Source of the DNA: Bacteroidota bacterium
GTDB taxonomy: Bacteria > Bacteroidota > Bacteroidia > Chitinophagales > Chitinophagaceae
Assembly (NCBI GenBank): GCA_021824855.1
Contig: JAKAJX010000022.1
Location: 1-13,563, forward strand
Reading direction: 5' to 3'
DNA length: 13,563 nt
Both the position numbers and the translations under genes were made by a program. Of the stretch, positions 1 through 7,215 are shown piece by piece; within the stretch, counting starts at the first letter, position 1; the number at the start of each line of letters is the position of its first letter. The notes under the pieces were generated by a model. It made no database searches. It had not been told where the DNA came from and saw only the letters and a program-made list of their open reading frames with translations.

Positions 1-439
1 GTATCGGGTCTAATTTGATTTCGTTAAAAAACGGTCTTGTCGAAATACTTGCTCGCCAAAGTATTGATAAAAGAAACAATTTGTATTTATGATAGTTTAG
101 TCGTTCACATTTAATAAACCCAACTCCATGTTGGCTAATACACTTTTGAAATGTCGGGCATTCACTTTCTAAAAGTTGTCCACCATACATAGCACGACTT
201 GCATAATCTTCATAGTAGTGACCTAAAAGAGCATTATCACATTCGTCGCATAGTAACCCACCTTCATATTCCCCGTCTGAAGGTTTCTTAATTTCCCATT
301 TTTCAACAGATCCTTGTCTAAATGGTTGTAGAACAAGTTTATGGTTTTCGTCAAACATTCCTTTGTACATAAAGTCTGGAATGATATGCGATTTTTTAAT
401 TAAAATTTTGGGAAGTCCGCAGAGTTTACAAATTTTCAT
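1..439 (-). CDS. HNH-like zinc-binding protein, partial (3' end outside window)
   Basis: The frame is open from an ATG at 439 to the left edge without a stop, showing 146 residues of the N-terminal part. It begins MKICKLCG and carries CxxC at residues 4-7, the motif KSHIIPDF at 17-24 (His18), and GGLLCDECDN at 60-69 with a second CxxC at 64-67. Two CxxC pairs around a HII motif are the layout of a treble-clef/HNH zinc fold, but the usual final His after the second CxxC is Asp here, so a nuclease activity is only an inference and the protein could be a degenerate or non-catalytic member. I recall similar uncharacterised bacterial proteins with KSHIIP and LCxxCD motifs. The start was chosen because the first CxxC follows at once, as expected for the family. 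It lies 46 bp downstream of bshA on the same strand. By my count 10 of its 17 Leu codons are CTN, against 2 of 18 in the glycosylase gene at 8022, which suggests foreign origin. The coding frame is solid; function is unknown. Confidence 0.8.
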   Translation of the reverse strand, partial: MKICKLCGLPKILIKKSHIIPDFMYKGMFDENHKLVLQPFRQGSVEKWEIKKPSDGEYEGGLLCDECDNALLGHYYEDYASRAMYGGQLLESECPTFQKCISQHGVGFIKCERLNYHKYKLFLLSILWRASISTRPFFNEIKLDPI

Positions 440-459
440 ACTAGTCGATTTAGCCTTGC

Positions 460-475
460 AGCCAATAGCTTGGCT
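460..475. other. Small perfect hairpin between bshA and the HNH-like gene
   Basis: The arms AGCCAA and TTGGCT flank a 4-base loop in the 46-bp gap. The hairpin lies 10 bp beyond the bshA stop on the minus strand and about 20 bp before the next start codon. No run of T follows it in the direction of transcription, so it does not look like a standard intrinsic terminator. It could be a weak terminator, an RNA processing site or chance. Confidence 0.3.
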
Positions 476-485
476 TAATAAAGTG

Positions 486-1631
486 CTACAAGTAAGTACA
501 ATGTTCTTGTCTGCAAAATTTTTTATAAATTTCTTCGTATTGCGGAATAATATTTTTAATATCAAAATGCAATGAATGAGTATAGGCAGCCTCTTTCATT
601 TCGGCTAAAGCTTCTTCGTTGCTTAAAATTTTAATAGCAAATTCACTCATGCTTTTTACATCGCCAATATTAGCCATAAACCCTGTTTTATTTTGAAGAA
701 TAATTTCGGGTAAACCACCTGCATTGGTTGCAATAACAATAGATTTTGCTGCCATTGCTTCTAAAGCGGCTAAGCCAAAACTTTCATATTCACTGGTTAA
801 TAAAAATGCATCGCAAACGGCTAAAATTTCTTCAATTTGTTCTTGTTTGCCTACAAATCTAACATGATCTGTAACTTGTAAATCTCGTGTTAGTTCTTCC
901 ATAGCATGTCTTTCCGGTCCATCGCCTACCATTAAAAGTTTAGCGGGAATGTGTTTTGATACTTCTGCAAAAACTTTTATCACATCATCTACACGTTTTA
1001 TTTTTCTAAAGTTTGATGCGTGTACTAAAATTTTTTCGCCATTGGGTGCAATTACTTTTTTAAAAGCATCGAAAGGTTTTTTATTAAATCTGCTAACATC
1101 AACAAAGTTGGTAATTACTTCAATATCTTTTTTAATGGCAAAGTTTTTATACGTTTCTTCTTTTAAATTCTGCGATACAGCAGTAATGGCATCACTTTCA
1201 TTAATAGAAAAAGTTACTACCGGTTCATACGTTTTATCTCTTCCAACTAAAGTAATATCAGTTCCATGTAAAGTGGTTATAATAGGTACATTACGACCAG
1301 TTTTATTTTTTATAATTTGCTTTGCCATATAGGCGGCACTGGCATGTGGTATGGCATAATGTACATGCAATAAATCTAAATCGTAATTGGTAATTACATC
1401 AACCATGGTACTGGCCAATGCAATTTCGTAGGGTGGATAATCGAATAATGGGTAGGTGGGAACACTCACTTCATGATAAAAAATATTGGCATTATATACG
1501 TTTAATCTTACGGGTTGCTGATAAGTAATAAAGTGCACTTGATGCCCTTCGTCGGCTAATGCTTTTCCTAATTCGGTTGCCAAAACACCGCTACCGCCAA
1601 ATGTTGGGTAACAAACAATTCCAATACGCAT
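486..1631 (-). CDS. bshA: N-acetyl-alpha-D-glucosaminyl L-malate synthase BshA
   Basis: This is a cytoplasmic GT4-family, GT-B-fold glycosyltransferase. It moves GlcNAc from UDP-GlcNAc to L-malate, the first step of bacillithiol synthesis; a deacetylase (BshB) and cysteine ligase (BshC) would follow but are not in the window. The 381-residue length is normal for BshA. The N-terminus MRIGIVCYPTFGGSG (glycine loop at 12-15) is diagnostic. HVHYAIPHA (89-97) and TTLHGTDITLVG (119-130) are typical of BshA, as is HASNFRKIKRV (204-214). The GT4 EX7E motif is E283 to E291 within EYESFGLAALE, followed by NAGGLPEI (303-310). The ATG at 1631 is the natural start because the Rossmann strand follows directly. 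The last residues (about 373-381, including two Cys) look like a tail beyond the usual end of the family and abut the odd gene to the left. It is divergent from the peptidase gene at 1790. Confidence 0.95.
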   Translation of the reverse strand: MRIGIVCYPTFGGSGVLATELGKALADEGHQVHFITYQQPVRLNVYNANIFYHEVSVPTYPLFDYPPYEIALASTMVDVITNYDLDLLHVHYAIPHASAAYMAKQIIKNKTGRNVPIITTLHGTDITLVGRDKTYEPVVTFSINESDAITAVSQNLKEETYKNFAIKKDIEVITNFVDVSRFNKKPFDAFKKVIAPNGEKILVHASNFRKIKRVDDVIKVFAEVSKHIPAKLLMVGDGPERHAMEELTRDLQVTDHVRFVGKQEQIEEILAVCDAFLLTSEYESFGLAALEAMAAKSIVIATNAGGLPEIILQNKTGFMANIGDVKSMSEFAIKILSNEEALAEMKEAAYTHSLHFDIKNIIPQYEEIYKKFCRQEHCTYL

Positions 1632-1789
1632 AAAAAGTAATTATTGTTAAAGCTGTTAGTATTAATTATTAAATGCCAAAAACTGTATTCTTAATATTCT
1701 GCACAACGAAGTAACAATTAATTTTTCAATAGGTTTATCCATTCATCATAACTTGTTATTTCTTTCAACAAATAAAATATCTTTATCCT
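1632..1789. promoter_or_regulatory. Divergent intergenic region (bshA / M28 peptidase)
   Basis: This 158-bp AT-rich gap separates two divergent genes, so the promoters for both should lie here. I find no exact match to the Bacteroidota pair TTTG / TAnnTTTG in either direction. The closest plus-strand element, TATCTTTA at 1778-1785, is too close to the ATG to be a normal promoter. No convincing operator-like palindrome is seen. The assignment rests on position only. Confidence 0.35.
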
Positions 1790-3157
1790 ATGAAAAAAGT
1801 ATTTTTTTGGATATTGATATTGCCCTTAGTAGTACACGCTCAAATAAATGCGGACTCTCTTTTTATTAAGAAAATATCCGATGAGGTTTTAAGTAATGGT
1901 AAAGCATATAATTTATTGTACCAGTTAACAAAGCAAGTTGGTGGCCGATTGGCCGGTTCTCCACAATTTGCCAAAGCAATAGATTGGGGAAAAAATTCCA
2001 TGCAATTAATGGGTGCAGATACTGTGTATTTACAGCAATGTATGTTGCCACATTGGGTGCGTGGTAAAGGAGATAAAGTGCAGATAATTGCACTAAATGA
2101 TAAGAAAGTAACTATGCCATTAGATGCATTGGCTTTGGGTAATTCTTTTGGAGATGGCAAAACTATTACTGCCGAAGTGATTGCAATTAGCAATTTTGCC
2201 GAGTTAGAGAAAAAAAAAAATGAAGTTAAAGGCAAAGTTGTTTTTTTTAATTATCCCTTTAATCCTACTTATATAATTCCCGGAAGAGCTTATGGAGAAA
2301 GTGGCATTTATCGTTATTCCGGTCCAAGTCGTGCCGCAAAATATGGGGCTGTAGCAGTAGTTATTCGATCATTAACCGAAGCTACCGATAACAATCCTCA
2401 TACAGGTTCTTTGCACTATGATAGTGCGTATCCAAAAATTCCTGCAGCAGCATTGGGTTTACAAGATGCAGATGCGTTGTGGAATTATTGCCAATCAAGC
2501 AAAGTAAAAATAGCCATTACCACGCATGGAAGGCAATTGCCTGATACTATTGGCTATAATGTAATTGGAGAATTAAAAGGCAGTGAATTTTCGGATGAAT
2601 TTATTACCGTTGGCGGCCATTTAGATAGTTGGGATGTTAATGAAGGTGCACATGATGATGGAGCCGGTGTAGTACATACCCTGGAAGTATTGCGTACTTT
2701 AAAAGCAATAGGATATCATCCAAAGCATACTATACGATTTGTATTATTTGCCAATGAAGAAAATGGTTTGCGTGGTGGAGAAAAATATGCAGAAATAGCA
2801 AAAGCAAAAAATGAGAAACATGTTTTTGCATTAGAAAGTGATGAAGGTGGTTTTACGCCACGTGGTTTTGGATTTAGTGTTACTGCAGTTCAATATCAAA
2901 AAATTGTACAATGGCAGCCTTTGTTGAAACCGTATGGTGCTTGTGATTTTGAACTTGGTGGAGGCGGGGCCGATATTGGTCCGTTGGCAAGTTATTTTAA
3001 AATACCAATGGCGGGATTAAACCCCGATAATCAAAGATATTTTGATATTCATCATGCAAGATCGGATGTGTTTGAAAGTGTAAATAAAAGAGAACTATTG
3101 CTTGGTGCCATAAATATGGCAGCATTAATTTATTTAATAGATAAAAATGGGATATGA
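1790..3157 (+). CDS. Secreted M28 metallopeptidase, carboxypeptidase Q-like
   Basis: This is a di-zinc exopeptidase expected in the periplasm or outside the cell, where it would split dipeptides or trim amino acids from peptides. Residues 1-17 (MKKVFFWILILPLVVHA) form a signal peptide with likely cleavage before Q18. Residues about 125-245 fit a PA (protease-associated) insert, and the M28 catalytic domain follows. Aligned by eye with human carboxypeptidase Q, the zinc ligands and base are His277 (GGHLDSWD), Asp289 (AHDDGAG), Glu323/Glu324 (ANEENGLRGG), Asp351 (ESDEGG) and His421 (FDIHHARSD), so all catalytic residues are present. The 455-residue length matches the family. The region holds an 11-A homopolymer (2210-2220) and a T8 run (2241-2248). 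The receptor gene begins 108 bp downstream on the same strand. An M28 peptidase is certain; the exact substrate is not. Confidence 0.93.
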   Translation: MKKVFFWILILPLVVHAQINADSLFIKKISDEVLSNGKAYNLLYQLTKQVGGRLAGSPQFAKAIDWGKNSMQLMGADTVYLQQCMLPHWVRGKGDKVQIIALNDKKVTMPLDALALGNSFGDGKTITAEVIAISNFAELEKKKNEVKGKVVFFNYPFNPTYIIPGRAYGESGIYRYSGPSRAAKYGAVAVVIRSLTEATDNNPHTGSLHYDSAYPKIPAAALGLQDADALWNYCQSSKVKIAITTHGRQLPDTIGYNVIGELKGSEFSDEFITVGGHLDSWDVNEGAHDDGAGVVHTLEVLRTLKAIGYHPKHTIRFVLFANEENGLRGGEKYAEIAKAKNEKHVFALESDEGGFTPRGFGFSVTAVQYQKIVQWQPLLKPYGACDFELGGGGADIGPLASYFKIPMAGLNPDNQRYFDIHHARSDVFESVNKRELLLGAINMAALIYLIDKNGI

Positions 3158-3265
3158 TTTTCTTCCTAAAATCCATCTGTTGGTAAAACAATGAAAAAGA
3201 TTAAACCTTTTTAATGTTTCTTTGTTTTAGGTTGTTTATTAATTTTTATATCAGCGAAATTGGTT

Positions 3266-5617
3266 ATGAAGTTTAAGTTTAATTTCTTTTTTAGCAATAA
3301 GCTAATTGTATTGTATTTTTTCGTTCTAATAGTAATTCATGGTATTGCACAAAATAAATTTACTGTAAGCGGTACTGTAAAAGACAAGCAAAGTGGCGAA
3401 ATATTAATAGGTGCAACCGTAAAAATTCAGGAACTAAATATTAATGTAGTTACCAATGGATATGGTTTTTATTCTATTACAATGCCCAAAGGTAATTTTA
3501 CGGTAGTAACCAATTTTACAGGGTACTTATCTACTTCTCAAAAAATTAATGTCAATGCCAATATTCAATTGGCAATAGATTTACAGCCATTCTCCGATAC
3601 GCTAAATGAAGTACTGGTTTATTCTAAAAAGAATAATGATAATATTTCAAAACCAATTATGGGTGTTGAAAAAATTAACATGAAAGAAATTAATCAACTT
3701 CCTGTTTTATTAGGCGAAAGAGATGTATTAAAAAGTATTCAATTATTACCCGGAATAAAATCTGCCGGCGAAGGCAATAGTGGTTTTTATGTTAGAGGTG
3801 GTGCTGCAGATCAAAATTTAATTTTATTAGATGAAGCACCAGTATATAATGCTTCTCATTTGTTAGGCTTTTTTTCAACCTTTAATTCAGATGCCATAAA
3901 AGATGTTACGTTATATAAAGGCGGTATGCCGGCTCAATATGGCGGACGTTTATCTTCGGTGGTAGATATTAAAATGAAAGATGGAAATGCAAAAGACAAT
4001 GTAGTAAGTGGCGGATTGGGTTTAATTTCTTCCAGATTAAATATTGAAGGTCCAATTGTAAAAGATAAAGGATCGTTTATTATTAGTGGCAGACGCACTT
4101 ATGCCGATGCATTTTTGCGATTGTCGCCCGATTCTAACTTAAATAAAAATACACTCTATTTTTATGATTTGAATGTTAAAGCAAATTATAGAGTTAGCAA
4201 AAAAGATCGGTTATTTTTATCGGGATATTTTGGAAGAGATGTATTGGGCTTTGGGCAGAGTTTTGGTACAGACTGGGGAAATGCAACTGCCACTCTGCGG
4301 TGGAATCATATTATAAGCAATAAAATATTCTCAAATACCTCTTTGATATACAGCAATTATAGTTACAATATAAAAATTAAATCGGGTACCGATAATTTTA
4401 AAATTACCTCTCAAATTCGAGATTTTAATGTAAAACAAGATTTCGATTATTTTATAAACAGTAACAATAAAATTAAGTTTGGTGCAAATGTTATTCATCA
4501 TACAGTAACTCCCGGAACTATTGCAGCAACTACAGGATCTAATATTAAGAGCAGCGAAATTCAAAATAAATTTTCAATAGAATCGGCTTTTTATGCATCG
4601 GATGAGCTTTCTTTAAACAAGGGTATCAATATTGTATATGGAGTACGCGTATCTAATTTATCAGCCATTGGTCCGGGTAATTATTATCGTTATGATTCAA
4701 CCGGATACATTACCGATACATTACGTTATGCAAAAGGAAAAGTTGCTGCATCTTACTGGAATATTGAGCCAAGAGCTGCAGTAAGCTTTACATTAAATTC
4801 ATTGAGTTCTATTAAAGTATCGTACAATAGAAATGTTCAAAATTTACATTTGTTAAGTAATTCATCTACCGCAACACCAACCGATTTGTGGTTGCCAAGT
4901 ACCAATAATATTAAACCAGAAATTGCCGATCAATTTTCAATAGGTTATTATAAAAACTCTGCAAATAATGTGTACGAGTTTAGTGTAGAAACGTATTATA
5001 AATGGCTGCAAAATCAAATAGATTATAAACCGGGTGCCGATTTGCAAGCGAATGATAATATTCAGAGCGAATTATTATTTGGCGATGGCAGAGCTTATGG
5101 TATTGAGTTTTTTGTAAAAAAGAAAGTAGGAAGATTGAATGGATGGATAAGTTATACTTTATCTAGAGCAGAAGAAAGATTTTCTAAAATTAATAATGGC
5201 AATTATTTTCCTGCAAGGCAAGATCAAACTCATAATATTTCTATTGTTGGTATATATCAACTAAGTAAATATTGGTCGTTGTCGGGCACTTGGGTATATA
5301 ATACCGGAAATGCAGTTACTTTTCCCAGTGGTAAATATCATGTAAATAATCAAACCGTTTTTTTATATACCGAAAGAAATGGTTACAGAATGCCTGCATA
5401 TCATAGATTAGATATTGCTGCTACTTGGGAAAGTAAAAAAAATAAATTGAGAAAATATCAAAGCAGTTGGACAATAGGTTTGTATAATGTATACGGTAGA
5501 GAAAATGCCTATTTAATTCAGTTTAAGGATGATCCTAAGAATCCTAACAAAACAGTTGCGGAGCAAACATCTCTATTTCGATTTGTGCCAAGTATTACCT
5601 GGAATTTTAAATTTTAA
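3266..5617 (+). CDS. TonB-dependent receptor with carboxypeptidase-regulatory N-terminal domain
   Basis: This is an outer-membrane 22-strand barrel that imports a ligand using TonB/ExbBD energy. I start it at the ATG at 3266 (783 aa) instead of the in-frame TTG at 3260, because the signal peptide (residues 1 to about 28, ending HGIA before Q29) then has a normal length. Residues about 32-108 form a CarboxypepD_reg-like beta-sandwich (FTVSGTVKDKQSGEILIGATV). LNEVLV (113-118) resembles the TonB box. The plug follows at about 128-238 with GFYVRGG (173-179), LLDEAPVYN and KGGMPAQYGGRLSSVVDI. The rest is barrel, ending SITWNFKF, with the C-terminal Phe typical of BAM-inserted proteins. It is shorter than SusC-type receptors (about 1000 aa), and its downstream partner is DUF4249 and not SusD. 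No sigma/anti-sigma pair is nearby, and the ligand cannot be read from the sequence. Confidence 0.94.
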   Translation: MKFKFNFFFSNKLIVLYFFVLIVIHGIAQNKFTVSGTVKDKQSGEILIGATVKIQELNINVVTNGYGFYSITMPKGNFTVVTNFTGYLSTSQKINVNANIQLAIDLQPFSDTLNEVLVYSKKNNDNISKPIMGVEKINMKEINQLPVLLGERDVLKSIQLLPGIKSAGEGNSGFYVRGGAADQNLILLDEAPVYNASHLLGFFSTFNSDAIKDVTLYKGGMPAQYGGRLSSVVDIKMKDGNAKDNVVSGGLGLISSRLNIEGPIVKDKGSFIISGRRTYADAFLRLSPDSNLNKNTLYFYDLNVKANYRVSKKDRLFLSGYFGRDVLGFGQSFGTDWGNATATLRWNHIISNKIFSNTSLIYSNYSYNIKIKSGTDNFKITSQIRDFNVKQDFDYFINSNNKIKFGANVIHHTVTPGTIAATTGSNIKSSEIQNKFSIESAFYASDELSLNKGINIVYGVRVSNLSAIGPGNYYRYDSTGYITDTLRYAKGKVAASYWNIEPRAAVSFTLNSLSSIKVSYNRNVQNLHLLSNSSTATPTDLWLPSTNNIKPEIADQFSIGYYKNSANNVYEFSVETYYKWLQNQIDYKPGADLQANDNIQSELLFGDGRAYGIEFFVKKKVGRLNGWISYTLSRAEERFSKINNGNYFPARQDQTHNISIVGIYQLSKYWSLSGTWVYNTGNAVTFPSGKYHVNNQTVFLYTERNGYRMPAYHRLDIAATWESKKNKLRKYQSSWTIGLYNVYGRENAYLIQFKDDPKNPNKTVAEQTSLFRFVPSITWNFKF

Positions 5618-5639
5618 ACGTATAAATGATAGTGTGAAA

Positions 5640-6416
5640 ATGAGAATGAATATATATTTTTTTATAGGAGCTATATTTTTATGGCAACTTACTTCGTGCA
5701 AAAAAATTATTAATGTAGATTTAAATAGTGCTCCTTCGCAAATTGTTATAGAAGGTATAGTTACTAATGCCGATATGGCAAAAGTTACCATTACACAATC
5801 TGTAAAATTTAGCAGCGATAATATTTTTCCGCCCATTTCAGGTGCTAATGTATCTATAACAGATAATGCGGGTACTATTTTTCATTTATCCGAAAGCAAC
5901 GCAGGAGTTTATACTGCTGCATTCATGGGTGTATCGGGAAAGACGTATAATTTATTGGTTTCTATTCAAGGCAAAAATTATACTGCTACCTCTACAATGC
6001 CCTTACAAGTTAATTTAGATACTTTATTAACCGATAAAATTCCATTTGGCAGCAAGTCTGTTAATATTGTTCAACCCAAATATACCGACCCTAAAGGATT
6101 TGGTAATTATTATCAGTTTGTAGAAACTATTAATCATACTGTAAATCCTAAAATTTTTGTTTGGGATGATAGATATAATGATGGCGGTGTTAGTACAAGA
6201 CCACTTATAGAGCCTGATAGTGCAATTGTTAGTGGCGATACAATTCAAGTTGAAATGCGATGTTTAGATAAAAATATTTATCAATATTTTACTGCACTCT
6301 CCGACTTGCAAAATAATTCAACCACACCGGCTAATCCGGTGAGTAATATTTCCGGTGGATGTTTGGGATATTTTAGTGCTCATACCAGTCAAAAAAAGAA
6401 AGTAATTATTCCATAA
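5640..6416 (+). CDS. DUF4249 family outer-membrane lipoprotein
   Basis: This is a lipoprotein encoded just after its TonB-dependent receptor, a pairing common in Bacteroidota; by analogy with SusD it may sit on the extracellular face of the barrel as a ligand-binding partner, but this is inference. The ATG at 5640 is preferred because it gives a compact lipoprotein signal: MRMNIYFFIGAIFLWQLTSC, with lipobox LTSC and acylated Cys20. ATG 5646 and GTG 5634 are alternatives, and the frame is open further upstream into the receptor gene. The protein has 258 residues. The N-terminal part (IVIEGIVTNADMAKVTITQS, ISGANVSITDNAGT) looks like the carboxypeptidase-regulatory-like beta fold of DUF4249, and the end (NISGGCLGYFSAHTS) is a family signature. 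The gap to the receptor stop is 22 bp, so the two are almost surely cotranscribed. It is on the short side for the family. Confidence 0.88.
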   Translation: MRMNIYFFIGAIFLWQLTSCKKIINVDLNSAPSQIVIEGIVTNADMAKVTITQSVKFSSDNIFPPISGANVSITDNAGTIFHLSESNAGVYTAAFMGVSGKTYNLLVSIQGKNYTATSTMPLQVNLDTLLTDKIPFGSKSVNIVQPKYTDPKGFGNYYQFVETINHTVNPKIFVWDDRYNDGGVSTRPLIEPDSAIVSGDTIQVEMRCLDKNIYQYFTALSDLQNNSTTPANPVSNISGGCLGYFSAHTSQKKKVIIP

Positions 6417-6440
6417 TTTAATATTGTAGCCATAAAAAAT

Positions 6441-7145
6441 TTAAGCTGAATAAAGTAAAAATATGGCTAATCGCTTATGAATATTGGGAACAACTTGTTT
6501 CCATTGTTTAATAGATTTGGTTTGAATAGTTTCTTCGGTGCTTGTTATATCTACAGCAATACAAAATTTAGTTTCTTGTTTGCAAGTTTCTACAACATCT
6601 TTTATTAACTGATTATTTCTATAAGGTGTTTCAATAAATATTTGTGTGCAGTTACGTTTATAAGAGTCAATTTCTAATTCTTTTATTTTTTTCCTTCGCT
6701 CTTGCGAATCAATAGGCAAATAACCGTGAAACTGAAAACATTGTCCATTCATGCCACTGGCCATTAAAGCAAGTAAAATAGAGCTTGGTCCAACTAACGG
6801 ATGTATAATGACATTTAATTGCTGAGCAGTTTGCACTAAAATTGCTCCGGGGTCGGCTATTGCGGGGCAGCCGGCTTCGCTAAGAATACCAATATTTTTT
6901 CCTGCATTAAGCTGATCTATAAATTGCTGTTTTACTTCTTCTTCCGCTTTGTGAATAGTAAACCATTTATAATCATCAATTATTATTTCTTTCCATAATT
7001 TCTTTAAAAACCTTCGGGCAGTTTTTTCATTTTCCACAAAAAAAACAGAACAGTCTTTTATAGCATTTATAACATAAATAGGTATAGTTGCAATAGCATC
7101 TTCATGTAAGGTAGTTGGTATTAAATAAACTTTTCCTGCTGGCAT
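6441..7145 (-). CDS. Short RsmI-like SAM-dependent methyltransferase (tetrapyrrole methylase fold)
   Basis: This is a SAM-dependent methyltransferase of the tetrapyrrole methylase superfamily, closest to RsmI, which 2'-O-methylates C1402 of 16S rRNA. RsmI landmarks are present but altered: VYLIPTTL at 6-13, ILSEAGCPAIADPGA (87-101) in place of the usual SDAGTPxISDPG, PLVGPSSI (116-123) in place of PGPSA, FHGYLP (139-144), and IETPYRN (171-177) in place of YEAPHR. At 234 residues it is shorter than RsmI (about 280) and lacks the small C-terminal domain. Many Bacteroidota encode such a second, shorter paralogue beside a normal RsmI, so the target is uncertain and rsmI is not assigned. The ATG at 7145 gives the natural N-terminus. 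It lies 70 bp downstream of the EI24 gene on the same strand, with its own likely promoter in that gap, and converges on DUF4249 with 24 bp between stops. Confidence 0.88.
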   Translation of the reverse strand: MPAGKVYLIPTTLHEDAIATIPIYVINAIKDCSVFFVENEKTARRFLKKLWKEIIIDDYKWFTIHKAEEEVKQQFIDQLNAGKNIGILSEAGCPAIADPGAILVQTAQQLNVIIHPLVGPSSILLALMASGMNGQCFQFHGYLPIDSQERRKKIKELEIDSYKRNCTQIFIETPYRNNQLIKDVVETCKQETKFCIAVDITSTEETIQTKSIKQWKQVVPNIHKRLAIFLLYSA

Positions 7146-7163
7146 TTTTTATTTTATATGGTG

Positions 7164-7195
7164 TAAAGATATTATTGTGCAGAAGCTAACACAAA
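7164..7195 (-). promoter_or_regulatory. Candidate Bacteroidota-type promoter for the methyltransferase gene
   Basis: Read on the minus strand, TTTG (7195-7192) and TATCTTTA (7171-7164) are separated by 20 bp. The known Bacteroidota pattern is TTTG at about -33 and TAnnTTTG at about -7 with a spacer near 19-21 bp, so only the last base of the -7 box differs. Transcription would begin near 7158, leaving a leader of about a dozen bases before the ATG at 7145. The region is non-coding. Confidence 0.4.
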
Positions 7196-7215
7196 TAGCA
7201 CAAATGCTTCAATTG

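Noticed and set aside
440..590. Upstream extension of the HNH-like frame into the 3' end of bshA, suggesting a fusion
   Set aside because: The frame is open there, but the family-like N-terminus MKICKLCG begins at 439 and the overlapping part encodes bshA in another frame with no recognisable motif.
949..1332. Open frame antisense to bshA
   Set aside because: It lies wholly inside a well-supported gene, has no family signature and arises from AT-rich antisense reading; the same applies to the antisense frames within the peptidase, receptor, DUF4249 and anmK genes.
1778..1785. TATCTTTA as a -7 promoter box for the M28 peptidase gene
   Set aside because: It ends 4 bases before the ATG, so transcription would begin at or beyond the start codon, and the upstream TTG is at a poor distance.
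3194..3212. AAAAAG / CTTTTT hairpin behind the peptidase gene as a terminator
   Set aside because: The stem is nearly all A-T with one G-C pair and a 7-base loop, too weak to call in such AT-rich DNA.
3221..3247. TTTG plus TAATTTTT as a promoter for the receptor gene
   Set aside because: The spacing is about 15 bp, shorter than the 19-21 bp expected, and the -7 box lacks the final G.
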